Positions 39,542 through 51,374 are shown, counted from the stretch's first letter. The stretch is 64,000 bases of DNA from Amaranthus tricolor (GCF_026212465.1 NC_080057.1:14522531-14586530), one strand, 5' to 3'. Program-made: numbers and translations. Notes: generated by a model from the sequence alone, not told the origin.

Positions 39542-39910
39542 TGTTGGCCTCTTGGGTTTTGATGATGACTTCACTTTAAAATAAACAAACATGTTTTAGA
39601 GATTGTTTTGTAGGTGAATTTCCGATTTTGTTGAAATCGTTGATGAAGCCTATGACTTGGTTCGTGGAAATTGTACGTGTCTTAGAATATCCAAGAAGTT
39701 AGATAAATGCTTGGGACGTTAAAGGTAGACAGACGGTCTACTGTTCCCAAAGTTGACAATCTGACTGAAGTTGTAGATGGAGACAGTACACTGTTCCCAC
39801 GTAGCAGGTCTGGAGAAAAACATCGGCTGGAAAATTGCGAATTAATTATTTTCTGTTTTTAAGTTGATGTAACGGTTAAAAATTAAATTAATTGCTTAAT
39901 TAATTAATAA
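39542..39910 (+). repeat. Solo LTR of the Sirevirus-like family, left part
   Basis: Starts TGTTGGCCTCTT and is homologous to the start of the reverse complement of the LTRs at 39911-41179 and 49269-50540, so it lies in the opposite orientation. It is interrupted at 39910 by insertion of the younger element and resumes at 50541. GATAT precedes it (39537-39541). Confidence 0.93.
39906..39910. repeat. Target-site duplication AATAA, left copy
   Basis: AATAA precedes the left LTR at 39911. The same word follows the right LTR at 50541-50545. Confidence 0.95.
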
Positions 39911-41179
39911 TGTAGAAATACTAATGGATGATCGAATGCAACAAGAGGGGGGGGTGAATTGTTGTGTAGTAGGTTTAAGATTTTTGCCTCTAATTTTTGC
40001 GGAATTATATTAAGTAAAGGACAAAACTTAAACTTAAAAACGAAAAGAAAAATAATAAAGGAGACAAAGATTTTACGTGGAAACCTTCTTGGCCTAATAA
40101 GAAGGAAAAACCACGACCCCCCGGGATTTCAAAATTCTCACTATGTTAAGGCAATCAATTACAATTACACATAACAATAATTTGCTTCACTTGAAGCTTC
40201 TTAATTCTCTAAGTGCTTTTCTCAAAGCTTCTCTACTTAGGCCTAATTCTCTTCTCTTCTCTTCTCTCCTTCTCTTTCTCTTCTCACGATTTTCTCTTCT
40301 ACTACCCTTAGACTTCCCACAAGTCTAATTACAATAATAACACTCAATTACCCTTTACAAGGCCAATTCATAAAGATCAAAATGAAATAGTTGCTTTAAG
40401 AAAAATATTATGAATTAATTGGCATTAAAAACTTAGAATATTTTTCTCAATTGATTCTCCCTTAGATGGACACTCTCAATGGAACATTCATTCATACCCA
40501 TCTGAACCGTAAGTTCCCTCTTTTTAAAAGGGGAACAGCAAGCAGTGCACTCAGCCCATGTTCTCCAGGAGCTGCACGTATCCCACGTTCTCCATAACTA
40601 ACTTACTCCCAAAGAAAATGGAAAGTTAGTTAAAGGTAGGAGTGGAATGTAACTGCTGTACACATGCACGGTTAAAACATCATGGGTCAAGGAAGATCCT
40701 ATTTTATAGGAGACCAATTCAAAGTAGAGAACAAGTCTCTTGAATTCCGAGTTTATAGGAGATAAACAAGGAATTGATTTTCTCCATGTTTTTAGGCGAA
40801 TTAAAATTATTTTGCCAATTAATAAATAAATTTAATTAAACAACTAATTAAATTTTAATCTTTTACATTAACCAAAAACAGAAAACTTAATTTTCGTAAT
40901 CTTCCAGTCAATGTTTTCTTCAGACCTGCATCGTAAGGAACAGTGCACTGTCTCCATCTACAACATTCGTCAGAACTTTAACTCTAGGAACAGCAGTCTG
41001 TTTTCCAGAGCAATTTCCCAACTTCTTGGATATTTGAGACATGTACATCTTCCACGAATCAAGTCATAGGCTTCATCAACGATTCACATTAAATCGGATA
41101 TATACCTACAAAACAATCTCTAAAATATGTTTGTTTATTTAAAAGTAAAGTCATCATCAAAACCTTAAGAGGCCAACAA
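39911..41179 (-). repeat. Sirevirus-like Copia 3' LTR (1,269 bp)
   Basis: Near-identical to 49269-50540. I count about seven substitutions plus a G-run length difference (0.5-0.6%). On the minus strand it begins TGTTGGCC and ends TTTCTACA. The polypurine tract AAAAAGGGGGAATT (minus strand) lies directly outside its inner edge at 41180-41193. Confidence 0.97.
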
Positions 41180-42005
41180 ATTCCCCCTTTTTGATGATGG
41201 CAAACTTTATAAACAAACTTAAGTAAAAATAGAGTAAAACAAAATTCATAGAGCATACTAGAGATTAAAGTAACTCTAATTAACTTAGCAAATCAACTTG
41301 TTAGAATATAATTTACCAAGTATTCATAAGCAAATAGTTTCCTCTAAAATATCAAATATTTTTCAAAAGTTTTCAAAATTAATTAACTTAAAACTCTTAA
41401 AACCTAAATGAAATAAACTAAGTTAACGAAAATAGATAAAGACTAACATAACATAATAACCTAATAAAAAACATAACTAATTAAACAAAACAAATATAAA
41501 ACACAAGAAAAACATAAAACACACATTGTTAAATAATATCAACAGAAAGATCATCTTGAGAACAATAGCAAATTCATAATTCACAGTAACCAAGTAACAA
41601 AATATAAACACAGCAGCACACAACACACATAACATTCATAAGAATCAATAAAAATCAACAAGATATGTAACTGTGTATTCACTGCTCCTGTTAAGTTTGT
41701 GCATAATCTTCCCCCTTTTGACATCAATCAAAAAGAATTGGGAGTTATCAAATCTCAGCACAAACCATATAGATTTGTTAGTGATGAAAACAACAAACAA
41801 CAATAATAAAAGCAAGTGCTAGGAACAATGATTAAAACCTACATAGAGTCAATTGTTTCAGACCATGAAAATAAAAACAAAGAAAAGTAGAGTAGCAGTT
41901 GTTCAACAATACAACTTTGTACCCCAGATGGTACAAAGACTAAAAAGTGAAGTTGTTTGATTAATATTACAGCCAACAAATCATAAAAACAAATGGGAAG
42001 AGGGA
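41180..42005 (-). other. Sirevirus-like 3' non-coding region with polypurine tracts
   Basis: The tract AAAAAGGGGGAATT (41180-41193, minus strand) abuts the 3' LTR. A second, similar tract CAAAAGGGGGAAGA lies at about 41709-41722. Multiple polypurine tracts are a known feature of Sirevirus elements. The rest is A-rich and non-coding. Confidence 0.75.
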
Positions 42006-43675
42006 TCAGGGGTCAGTCTCTTCTTCATCAATGTACTCAGTCTGCACCTCCACTGTGTCCAGCTTGGCACCAAGGCGTTGTTCCATTTGGTTTAGCTGAT
42101 CCACAATAGAAGCAAGCGAGACACGAGTTTCATCCTGAAATGCAATGAATTGAGACTGTAGATCAAGGAGCTTGGAGAGAATGGTATGTAAGGAAACTGC
42201 AGGAACAGAGTCAAAGTTAGTACAGCCAATATTTGGTGAAGTGTGTGATTGTGGTGGTGGTGTACATGGGATAGGTGATGGTGGTGGTGATGGAATTTGA
42301 TGTGGTGGTGAATTGGCTGGCTTGGGAGAGGTAGGTTCATCAGGTGTTGGCTCAGGGATGGTGTCAGATGGTGTTTCATCAACCAAAGTAGCCTTGCGTT
42401 TCGAGGCCAACCTCTTACTCTTCCTTTGTATTGACTTAGCCTTTTTCCTCAGGGCTATCACAATCTCTTCATCACTTGTATCATCACAAAGATTGTGATG
42501 AGCCTCTTCTCCTAAGGCTCCCTCCTGTTCTGCTTCCCCCTTACTGGGTTCTCCATCCTGTTCCCCTTTTTCTTCTGTTTGAATATGGTCAGTGGGAACA
42601 GTCTCTTGCTCCTTTTCCTCTTTTTCTGCCTGATCTCTCTCTCTCAATTTTTCTTCTTCTTTTTCATTATCTTCCTCATCAGATTCTACTTCAACAACCC
42701 CTTCATGCATCAATACTCCCTCATCATTCAATTTCAAATGCAAATTTTGTAAACATTTAGCACCAATTTTCATATTGGGACCCATTGGGAACTCCAACCC
42801 TTCCAATGGGACCTCAAACTTCCTAAAAATCCATGTTAACAACCCTCCATAACCAATAAAGCTTTTCTTTTCAATGCAGTCTGATAAATGAGAGATCATC
42901 AACGAAGGAAAATTTATTTTAATATGTTTTTCCATGCAGTAAATCAAGGTGGCATCACGCAAACTCACTTGTCTACGTTTTGAGTTTCGTGGTAAGATAA
43001 ATCTGCGAGCAACATTGTACAACAATTTATGCATAGGGGACAGAACATTGTGACTAATCTTCCCCTTTTGATCAACTCCTAAAAATTTTAAAATTGTTCG
43101 TTCATTAATGCCAGAAAATGCAATCTTTGACCCAATATGATATGTATCGAAACCAACATTGGGAACATTAAACCATTCCCCTAATAAAGCGCTGTTAAAT
43201 TCAATTTTAACAGTTTTAACAATACTAGTACACATACCGCCATCATTAGAGAAATTTACAATAAATTCTCTCATTAGGTTTGGAAAAATCGAATTGCAAC
43301 TGAAATTTGTCATTAACAATTCCCATTCTTGATACTGTAAAATCTCATGCAATCTAGGAAAGTTCGTAGAATCATACCAATATTTGTCCAACCCGAACCC
43401 TACAGTCATCTCCTTTGAGACTTCTTCTGCGCTGTTTGGATCAACATGCTTCGATCGCTTAACTACTCTAGAAGATGAACCACCTGTTGACATTTTTCTT
43501 TTGGTACTGGTGGGTTCAGTGGAGTGTTTCGGTGATTCTTGTGTAGTTTCAGTTGGTGTTGGTGGTGCGTCCTGCAGTAATGGAGGTGGAAGTACAACCT
43601 TTGTGGTTTTGGTTGATCGGGCATACAGGATTTTGGAGTTTTCTTGCCTGATTTAGAGGATTTGGGGGTTTTCAT
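42006..43675 (-). CDS. Extra ORF of the Sirevirus-like element, plant transposon protein domain
   Basis: The main frame (43493 to 42006) encodes 495 residues from MSTGGSSSRVVKRSKH. It starts with a basic segment. A globular region of about 230 residues follows (YDSTNFPRLHEILQYQEWE, FPNLMREFIVNF, LLGEWFNVPNVG, HKLLYNVARRFILPR, LIYCMEKHIKINFPSLM) and resembles the 'putative plant transposon protein' domain. Next come an acidic Glu-rich stretch, a Lys/Arg patch, a Pro-rich linker and a C-terminal heptad-like segment. A possible longer start at 43675 (MKTPKSSKSGKK) needs a frame change near 43630. It lies in the env-like slot, but I see no signal peptide or membrane segment. Its function is unknown. 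Confidence 0.75.
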
Positions 43676-44146
43676 TTTTGAATTTTGAAGGTTTTTTGAG
43701 AGGAAGAAGGACGGTTCTTGAGTGAGAGATTGAGAGAAGGTTTGGGAAGATGACGTGAAGCAGGGGTTTTTAAATTATTGAAGTGACGGTTACTCCTCCA
43801 AGTCCCATCTCTTTATTGCTTTGCATTACTTGAGTGAAGAAGAACCGTTTTCCCAAAAGTTCTCAGACGGTTTGGCCGTATTAAAAATGTTAAATATGAA
43901 TAAAATATGAAATAAGAAATAAAGAAAATTAATTATGATTTTATGAAATATTATGAAGAAAATGATGAACACATTGCTTTGGTCTGATTGAATTAACAAC
44001 ATGCAAACATAAAAACATTCATAGTACAAACGTTATTACGTGTTTACTTGATCCATGCAATAATTGATTTTCAATCAAGATATTCAGATTGATTCCTGAC
44101 CTTTTCATTCTCATGATGCTTCAATGGGAAATATATGCAACTAACT
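43676..44146 (-). other. Spacer between pol and the extra ORF
   Basis: Non-coding, AT-rich. Any separate promoter or splice acceptor for the extra ORF would lie here, but none can be assigned with confidence. Confidence 0.5.
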
Positions 44147-47100
44147 TTAGTGGAGCTTGATCATACCAAGTTCCAATCTCATCTTTTCATATTGTTCCCT
44201 AGGAAGTGGTTTGGTCAGAATATCTGCAACTTGTTCATTTGTGTTAACATGCTTCAATACAATATTTTTGTGTTCTACGTTATCCTTTAGAAAATGATGT
44301 CTAATGTGTATATGTTTAGCACGTGAATGATGCACTGGATCTTTAGATATACATATGGCACTAGTATTATCACAATAGATAGGAATGCATTCAACTTTAA
44401 TACCAAAATCTCTAAGTTGCTGTTTTATCCAGAGCATTTGGGAACAGCAAGCTGCTGCTGCTACGTATTCAGCTTCTGCAGTGGATAATGCAACTGTGTT
44501 TTGTTTCTTGGAACTCCATGAAACTAAACATGAGCCAAGATATTGTACCATACCTGATGTACTTTTTCTATTAACAAGATCACCTGCATAATCTGCATCA
44601 CTAAAACCTTTTAAATCATAAACATCACTTTTAGGATAAAATAGGGACAAGTCGTCTGTTCCCTTCAAATATCTCAAAATTCTCTTTACTGCCGTGAGAT
44701 GTGATTCTTTAGGACTTGATTGAAATCTAGCACATAAACCAACACTAAAGGAAATATCAGGTCTACTTGCAGTTAGATACAATAAAGAACCTATCATGCC
44801 TCTATACATTGTTTGATCTACGTTAGTTCCATTTAGGTCTTCATCTAGTCTAACATTGGTAGCCATGGGTGTATGATTGGTTTTAGAGTTGTTTAGTCCA
44901 TATTTCTTAAGAAGTTCTTTAATGTATTTTTGTTGATGAATAAAAATACCATTTTCAGTTTGTTTAATTTGCAAACCAAGAAAGAAATTTAATTCTCCCA
45001 TCATGCTCATTTCAAATTCTGTACCCATAAGGTTAGCAAATTCTTTACATAATAAGTCATTAGTAGCACCAAAAATAATATCATCAACATAAATTTGAAC
45101 AACCAAAATATGAGAACCTTTATTCTTAAAGAACAAGGTTTTGTCGATTTTTCCTCTTACAAAGTTATTTTGAATCAAAAACTTTGAAAGTCTTTCGTAC
45201 CATTGCCTTGGTGCTTGCTTCAAGCCATATAGGGCTTTGTCAAGCTTGTAGACATGATTAGGACAAGAGGTATTCTCAAAACCTGGGGGTTGTTCCACAA
45301 AAACTTCTTCATCAAGATAACCATTCAAAAAAGCACATTTCACATCCATTTGATATAGCTTAAAATTCATAAATGCAGCAAAAGAAATTAAGATTCGGAT
45401 AGCCTCTAACCTTGCTACTGGAGCAAAAGTCTCAGTGTAATCAATACCTTCTTGTTGATTGTAACCTTTAACCACGAGTCTAGCTTTATTTCTAACAATT
45501 ATTCCATGCTCATCAAGCTTGTTCCGAAATACCCATTTCAAACCAATAACTTTCTTGTTTTTCGGTTTGGGTTCCAAGTGCCACACTTTATTTCTTTCAA
45601 ACTCATTTAATTCATCTTGCATGGCAACTATCCAATCGGAATCCTTCAAAGCTTCCTCGTGATTTTTAGGTTCAAGTGATGATAGGAACGCAAAGTGTGC
45701 ACAAAAGTTTCTCAATTGAGATCTAGTTTGTGTCCCCTTATTTATATCACTTACAATTGAATCAAGAGGATGATATCTTTGATACTTCCAAGGTTTAGGC
45801 ACAAATTCTCTTGAAGGAACAGTAGCATGTTCTTGTTCAGTAACTTGATTAACATTCTGTTCGGCTACTGGATCATTTTGTTCATCTGTGGGAACAGCTG
45901 GATTGGGAACAGTCTGCTGGTCCTGTTGTGCTGGCAGTTCCTGGATTTGGTCAGTTTCTTCTGCCTCTTCTTGTATCGACTGTTCGCTTGCTGTTCCTCG
46001 ATCTTGCACTTTTATTCCTTCATCTTCATCTTCCAGATTTGCAAGACCTATTTTAATATTACTTGTTTCCTGTTCACTTGTTGAAAAGTTAGTTTCATCA
46101 AAGATTATGTGAACAGACTCTTCTACACTCATTGTTCTCTTATTATATACTCTGTAAGCTTTGCTTTGTGATGAATAACCAAGAAATACTGCCTCATCAC
46201 TTCTTTCATCAAATTTACCTATGTTTCGTTTTCCATTCACATGAACAAAACATTTGCATCCAAATATACGAAAATAGGAAATATTTGGTTTAACACCTTT
46301 GAGCAATTCATAGGGTGTCTTTGAAGTGATTGGTCTAATTAGTACACGATTCAATGTATAGCATGCAGTATTAACGGCTTCTGCCCAAAAATTCCTAGGT
46401 AGACCACTAGCAATCAACATGGTCCTTGCCATTTCTTCTAAGGTCCTATTTTTCCTTTCTACCACACCATTTTGTTGTGGTGTTCTAGGTGCGGAAAAAT
46501 TGTGATTTATACCATGTTCATTGCAATAATTCATGAAGTTTGAATTTTCAAATTCTTTCCCATGATCAGACCCTAATGTGAACAATTTGATTATTGGTAA
46601 ATTTTTGTGTTTTATTAGCAAAGGAAACAAACTCATCAAAAGCTTCATCTTTGCTTGCCAAAAATAAGGTCCACGTGAATCTACTATAATCATCAACAAC
46701 AACAAACACATACTTTTTGCCACTACGGCTTTGTGTTCTCATTGGTCCACATAAATCCATATGAATTAATTCTAATGGTCTGGTGGTAGTCACAACGTTC
46801 TTTGATTTAAAGGATGACCGCACTTGTTTCCCTTTAGCACAAGGTTCACAAACTTCATTTTTAAGGAATTTTATTGCAGGTAATCCTCTTACTAGGTCTT
46901 TTGATCTTAAAGTGTTAATTAATGAATAACTAGCATGACCTAGACGCTTGTGCCAAAGAAGTGGGTCTTCTTCAATAACACTTAAACACGTTAGACTGTT
47001 TCTGGGAACAGTGTCCAGGTCCACCACATAGGTGTTCCCTTTTCTGATTCTCTCCAGCACAGGGTCTCCTGTACTGTTCCTAGAAATTATGCATTTTTCA

Positions 47101-47384
47101 GAAGTAAACTTAACAGAGTTACCTTTGTCGCAAAATTGAGAAATACTTAACAAATTGTGTTTTAAATTCTCGACTAAAAATACATTATCAATGGCATGGG
47201 AACTAGACCTTCCAACCTTTCCTTTGGCGATTATCTCACCCTTCATGTTGTCACCGAAGGTTACTGTTCCCCCATCATAGGCTTCAAGTGAGAGAAATTT
47301 AGATTTATCACCCGTCATATGCTTGGAACACCCACTGTCGAGATACCATGAGTTGTTCCCCCTCACTTGATCCTGCAAAGCAAA
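44147..47384 (-). pseudogene. Sirevirus-like pol: protease, integrase, RT, RNase H
   Basis: After the gag stop at 47385 the same frame continues LQDQVRGNNSWYLDSGCSKH (protease DSG near 47340). Integrase has the HHCC finger (LWHKRLGHAS.. CEPCAKGK), MDLCGP (first Asp), SDHGKEF (second Asp) and [11 protein letters not shown] (Glu). RT has [41 protein letters not shown] and IYVDDIIFG, with both Asp intact. RNase H has [20 protein letters not shown] and [15 protein letters not shown], and the frame ends GMIKLH at 44147. A one-base gain in a GGG run (46571-46573) shifts the frame just before the second integrase Asp. Otherwise it is complete. Confidence 0.93.
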
Positions 47385-49199
47385 TTAGTGGTTAGGTGCA
47401 GGAACCCATTTATCCTTGGGTTCCTTGTCGATAATATTTGAATCACATTTCTTAATCCATGTACGTTCGACATAATTTTTATTTGCTTTGACATGCTGTT
47501 CCCTCTTTATACATTGATGTTTTAGGTGTCCACTTTTACCACAGAAGGAACATATTTTGCTACTAGGGAGATCTACATAGAACTTTTTCTTTTTATCATT
47601 CCTTATATAGCCTAGACCTTCTTTACTTTTGGTTTTAGAATTTAGAATCCATTTGGGAATTTCATTGATTTTCCCTTTTCCTCTTAAGTTTATTTTATTT
47701 TTCAAATTTTCATTTTCAATTTCGTAGGATTCTAATTTTGATTTCAATTTTTGAAATTCAGTGCTAACCACGTGAGTGGTTTTATCATTTTCAACCGATT
47801 TTGATCTTAACAATTTGCTTTGATTTAATTCAATATTAAGAGTGATATATTCCTGTTTTAATTTCTCCAACTGCTCTTTCAAAATGATATTCTTATCTAG
47901 CAAATCAAAAAATCTACTTTGCACATCGATTCTAAAGGAGTTTAGATATGAGATATGATCTTCACTTAAGTTAAGATCTTTCTCAATTTGGAGACACTTA
48001 GCTGTTTTTTCGTCTAGCTTTTCTTGTGTCTCTAAAAGTAATTTGATTAAATTCTTTTTACTCATGTTGGACAGTTGTTTAGGGGATGGAACAGAAAGCA
48101 TTACCTCTTTTTCTTTGGATTCTTCATGAGATGCCATGAGGCATAGGTTTGCTGTTTCCTCCTCCACTGGAGCTTCTGTCTCAGCCTCGCTTTCCGTATC
48201 TCCCCATGCTGCTATCATTGCTTTTCTAAAATCTGTTTTGAAATTTCCCTTCTTATATTGTCTTTCAACTTCTCTTGCTTTTCCCTTGCCCTTCTCATTT
48301 TTCCATTGAGGGCAATTCTTGATGAAGTGTTCAGTGCTCCCACACTTGTGACATTCAAAACTTGTCTTCAAGTTCGGTGTTCCCTTCTCTTTGTTATTCC
48401 TTTGATTACCATACCTTCTGTTCCTGAAGAATTTTTTGAATTTTCGAGCCAACAGTGCTGCTTCCTCTTCACCAGTTTCTGATTCATCACTATCATCAGC
48501 TGCTAGAGCCAGTCCTTTGTTTCGGGAACTGTCAGCTGTTCCCAAATGCAATTCATGGGTCATAAGAGAACCAGCCAGCTCTTCTAAATTGAACTTGGTG
48601 AAATCTTTGGACTCCTGAATGGCTGTTACCTTTGCTCTCCAGCGTTCGTCTTGAGGAAGACTCCTAAGCACTTTTCTAACTTGTTCATCAACGGGAATGA
48701 TTCTACCAAGAGAGACTAACTCATTTGTAATATTTGTGAACCTAGTGAACATTTCTTGAATGTTTTCCCTAGGTTCCATTACGAATCTTTCATATTTAGA
48801 CATTAGCAAATCAATCTTGGATCTCTTTACTTCACTAGTACCTTCATGGGTAACTTCGAGCAGGTCCCAAATCTGCTTAGCGGTTTTGCAACCCATAATT
48901 CGATTGTGCTCATTTGGACCAAGCCCACAGTGAAGTAACTTGATAGCAAGAGCGTTCATTTCCATCTTTTGAAAATTTTCCTTTTCATATTCAGTGATTG
49001 GTTTTGGAACAGCTTCATTGTTGGAGTTGATGGTCGTCACCTCAAAGTCTCCAATTTCAATGACTCTCCAAACTTGATAGTTTTCAGCCTTTATGAAGAT
49101 TTCCATTCTATTTTTCCAGTAAGTATAGAATTTCCCATCAAACATGGGTGGCCTTTGTGTGGAGTACCCCTCTTCCATGCGCTCGTTCATCTTCAACAT
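47385..49199 (-). CDS. Sirevirus-like gag
   Basis: A 604-codon open frame from MLKMNERMEEGYSTQRPPM. The gag core occupies residues 1-220 (MFDGKFYTYWKNRMEIF, AKQIWDLLEVTHEGT, VRKVLRSLP). A zinc knuckle CHKCGSTEHFIKNC lies near residue 280. A long coiled-coil-prone segment follows at about 390-510, and a second knuckle CSFCGKSGHLKHQC near residue 555. It ends WVPAPNH and TAA. Gag packages the element RNA. The 604 residues are long for Copia but usual for Sirevirus-type gag. It starts just inside the primer-binding site and continues in frame into pol. Confidence 0.93.
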   Translation of the reverse strand: MLKMNERMEEGYSTQRPPMFDGKFYTYWKNRMEIFIKAENYQVWRVIEIGDFEVTTINSNNEAVPKPITEYEKENFQKMEMNALAIKLLHCGLGPNEHNRIMGCKTAKQIWDLLEVTHEGTSEVKRSKIDLLMSKYERFVMEPRENIQEMFTRFTNITNELVSLGRIIPVDEQVRKVLRSLPQDERWRAKVTAIQESKDFTKFNLEELAGSLMTHELHLGTADSSRNKGLALAADDSDESETGEEEAALLARKFKKFFRNRRYGNQRNNKEKGTPNLKTSFECHKCGSTEHFIKNCPQWKNEKGKGKAREVERQYKKGNFKTDFRKAMIAAWGDTESEAETEAPVEEETANLCLMASHEESKEKEVMLSVPSPKQLSNMSKKNLIKLLLETQEKLDEKTAKCLQIEKDLNLSEDHISYLNSFRIDVQSRFFDLLDKNIILKEQLEKLKQEYITLNIELNQSKLLRSKSVENDKTTHVVSTEFQKLKSKLESYEIENENLKNKINLRGKGKINEIPKWILNSKTKSKEGLGYIRNDKKKKFYVDLPSSKICSFCGKSGHLKHQCIKREQHVKANKNYVERTWIKKCDSNIIDKEPKDKWVPAPNH

Positions 49200-49255
49200 C
49201 TTTCTAGGGAACAGGATACTGCTCTCAGGGTTTCCTGATTAAATGAGGAACAGGG

Positions 49256-49267
49256 CTCTGATACCAA
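49256..49267 (-). other. Sirevirus-like primer-binding site
   Basis: TGGTATCAGAGC on the minus strand, an exact initiator-Met-tRNA primer site, one base from the 5' LTR edge. Confidence 0.95.
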
Positions 49268-49268
49268 T

Positions 49269-50540
49269 TGTAGAAATACTAATGGATGATCGAATGCAAC
49301 AAGAGGGGGGGGGGGGTGAATTGTTGTGTAGTAGGTTTAAGATTTTTGCCTCTAATTTTTGCGGAATTATATTAAGTAAAGGACAAAACTTAAACTTAAA
49401 AACGAAAAGAAAAATAATAAAGGAGACAAAGATTTTACGTGGAAACCTTCTTGGCCTAATAAGAAGGAAAAACCACGACCCCCCAGGATTTCAAAATTCT
49501 CACTATGTTAAGGCAATCAATTACAATTACACATAACAATAATTTGCTTCACTTGAAGCTTCTTAATTCTCTAAGTGCTTTTCTCAAAGCTTCTCTACTT
49601 AGGCCTAATTCTCTTCTCTTCTCTTCTCTCCTTCTCTTTCTCTTCTCACGATTTTCTCTTCTACTACCCTTAGACTTCCCACAAGTCTAATTACAACAAT
49701 AACACTCAATTACCCTTTACAAGGCCAATTCATAAAGATCAAAATGAAATAGTTGCTTTAAGAAAAATATTATGAATTAATTGGCATTAAAAACTTAAAA
49801 TATTTTTCTCAATTGATTCTCCCTTAGATGGACACTCTCAATGCAACATTCATTCATACCCATCTGAACCGTAAGTTCCCTCTTTTTAAAAGGGGAACAG
49901 CAAGCAGTGCACTCAGCCCATGTTCTCCAGGAGCTGCACGTATCCCACGTTCTCCATAACTAACTTACTCCCAAAGAAAATGGAAAGTTAGTTAAAGGTA
50001 GGAGTGGAATGTAACTGCTGTACACATGCACGGTTAAAACATCATGGGTCAAGGAAGATCCTATTTTATAGGAGACCAATTCAAAGTAGAGAACAAGTCT
50101 CTTGAATTCCGAGTTTATAGGAGATAAACAAGGAATTGATTTTCTCCATGTTTTTAGGCGAATTAAAATTATTTTGCCAATTAATAAATAAATTTAATTA
50201 AGCAACTAATTAAATTTTAATCTTTTACATTAACCAAAAACAGAAAATTTAATTTTCGTAATCTTCCAGTCAATGTTTTCTTCAGACCTGCATCGTAAGG
50301 AACAGTGCACTGTCTCCATCTACAACATTCGTCAGAACTTTAACTCTAGGAACAGCAGTCTGTTTTCCAGAGCAATTTCCCAACTTCTTGGATATTTGAG
50401 ACATGTACATCTTCCACGAATCAAGTCATGGGCTTCATCAACGATTCACATTAAATCGGATATATACCTACAAAACAATCTCTAAAATATGTTTGTTTAT
50501 TTAAAAGTAAAGTCATCATCAAAACCTTAAGAGGCCAACA
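49269..50540 (-). repeat. Sirevirus-like Copia 5' LTR (1,272 bp)
   Basis: Partner of 39911-41179. It carries a longer G run near its inner end (about 49304-49316). The TATA region matched to the solo LTR's TATAAATA reads CTTTTAAAAAG on the minus strand. AATAA follows at 50541-50545. Confidence 0.97.
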
Positions 50541-51374
50541 AATAAATTGGTTGGCAAAACTAGTTTTAGGTTATTTAAAAATACCCTAAGACTTATTCTT
50601 TTTAAGATTGAGATCTCCTATTATTTAGGATCTTGTGTTTTAATTCCTATGCTATTTTTAGCTTGAGGAAACCTTTTTTCTCTTTGAACAAATGACAACC
50701 GGACGCTTATTTCTTGGCAATTCCACTATCTTTTTCTTTTGAGAACGTGGAGGATATTGGTAGGTGTGTCTAAGGTAACTGTTGGCTGTTCCCACTATAA
50801 ATAGGAGGAACTTTACTCAAACCATGATATCATCCAAGAGTTTCCATTAAGGGAGATCAATTAAGAAAAATATTTTCATTTTTTAAATGCCAATTAATTT
50901 ATTTTTTTTTTCTTAAAGCAATTATTTAATTTTTATCCTCTTGAGAATTTGACCTTGTAAGGGTATTTGTGTGTTTTGTTGTAACTAGACTTAAGGGAAG
51001 TCTAGGGGAATAGAAAAGCTTCAATAGAAGCGTGAGAAGAGAAAGAGAAAGAGAAAGAGAAGCGAAAGAGATGAGAAAGAGAATTAGGCCTAGAGTAGAG
51101 AAGCTTCAAGTGAAGCAAATTGTTTTGTGTGATTGTAATTGATTGCCTAAAACATAGTGAGAATTTTGAAATCCCGGGGGGTCATGGTTTTTCCTTCTTA
51201 TTAGGCCAAGAAGGTTTCCATGTAAAATCTTTGTCTCTTTTTATCTTTTTCATTTTAAGTTTAAGTTTTATTTTATTATAATTCCGCAAAAATTAGAGGC
51301 AAAAATCTTATACATAATACACAACAATTCACCCCCCCTCTTGTTGCATTCGATCATCTATTTGCATTTCTACA
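50541..51374 (+). repeat. Solo LTR of the Sirevirus-like family, right part
   Basis: Continues the LTR begun at 39542 and ends TTTCTACA at 51374. The bases GATAT follow (51375-51379), identical to the bases before 39542. A TATA box TATAAATA lies at 50796-50803. Total length is about 1.2 kb once the insertion and its duplicated AATAA are set aside. Confidence 0.93.
50796..50803 (+). promoter_or_regulatory. TATA box of the solo LTR
   Basis: TATAAATA in the context ctgttcccac-TATAAATA-ggagg, a good LTR promoter core in plus orientation. It is now separated from the first 369 bp of the LTR by the nested element. Confidence 0.6.

Larger units (their letters stand above)
39911..50540 (-). mobile_element. 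Full-length Sirevirus-like Copia retrotransposon
   Basis: A 10.6-kb element with 1.27-kb LTRs, TSD AATAA, primer-binding site, gag with two zinc knuckles, pol in Copia order, and an extra ORF between pol and the 3' LTR. Length, LTR size, LTR start TGTTGGCC, a long gag and the extra ORF fit the SIRE/Maximus (Sirevirus) lineage. LTRs are almost identical, so insertion is recent. The integrase frame carries one frameshift and gag and pol are separated by one in-frame stop. Confidence 0.95.

Noticed and set aside
40143..40328. Small open frame in the LTR, repeated at 49505-49690
   Set aside because: Ser/Leu-rich frame over a pyrimidine-rich LTR segment, duplicated only because the LTRs are; no family match.
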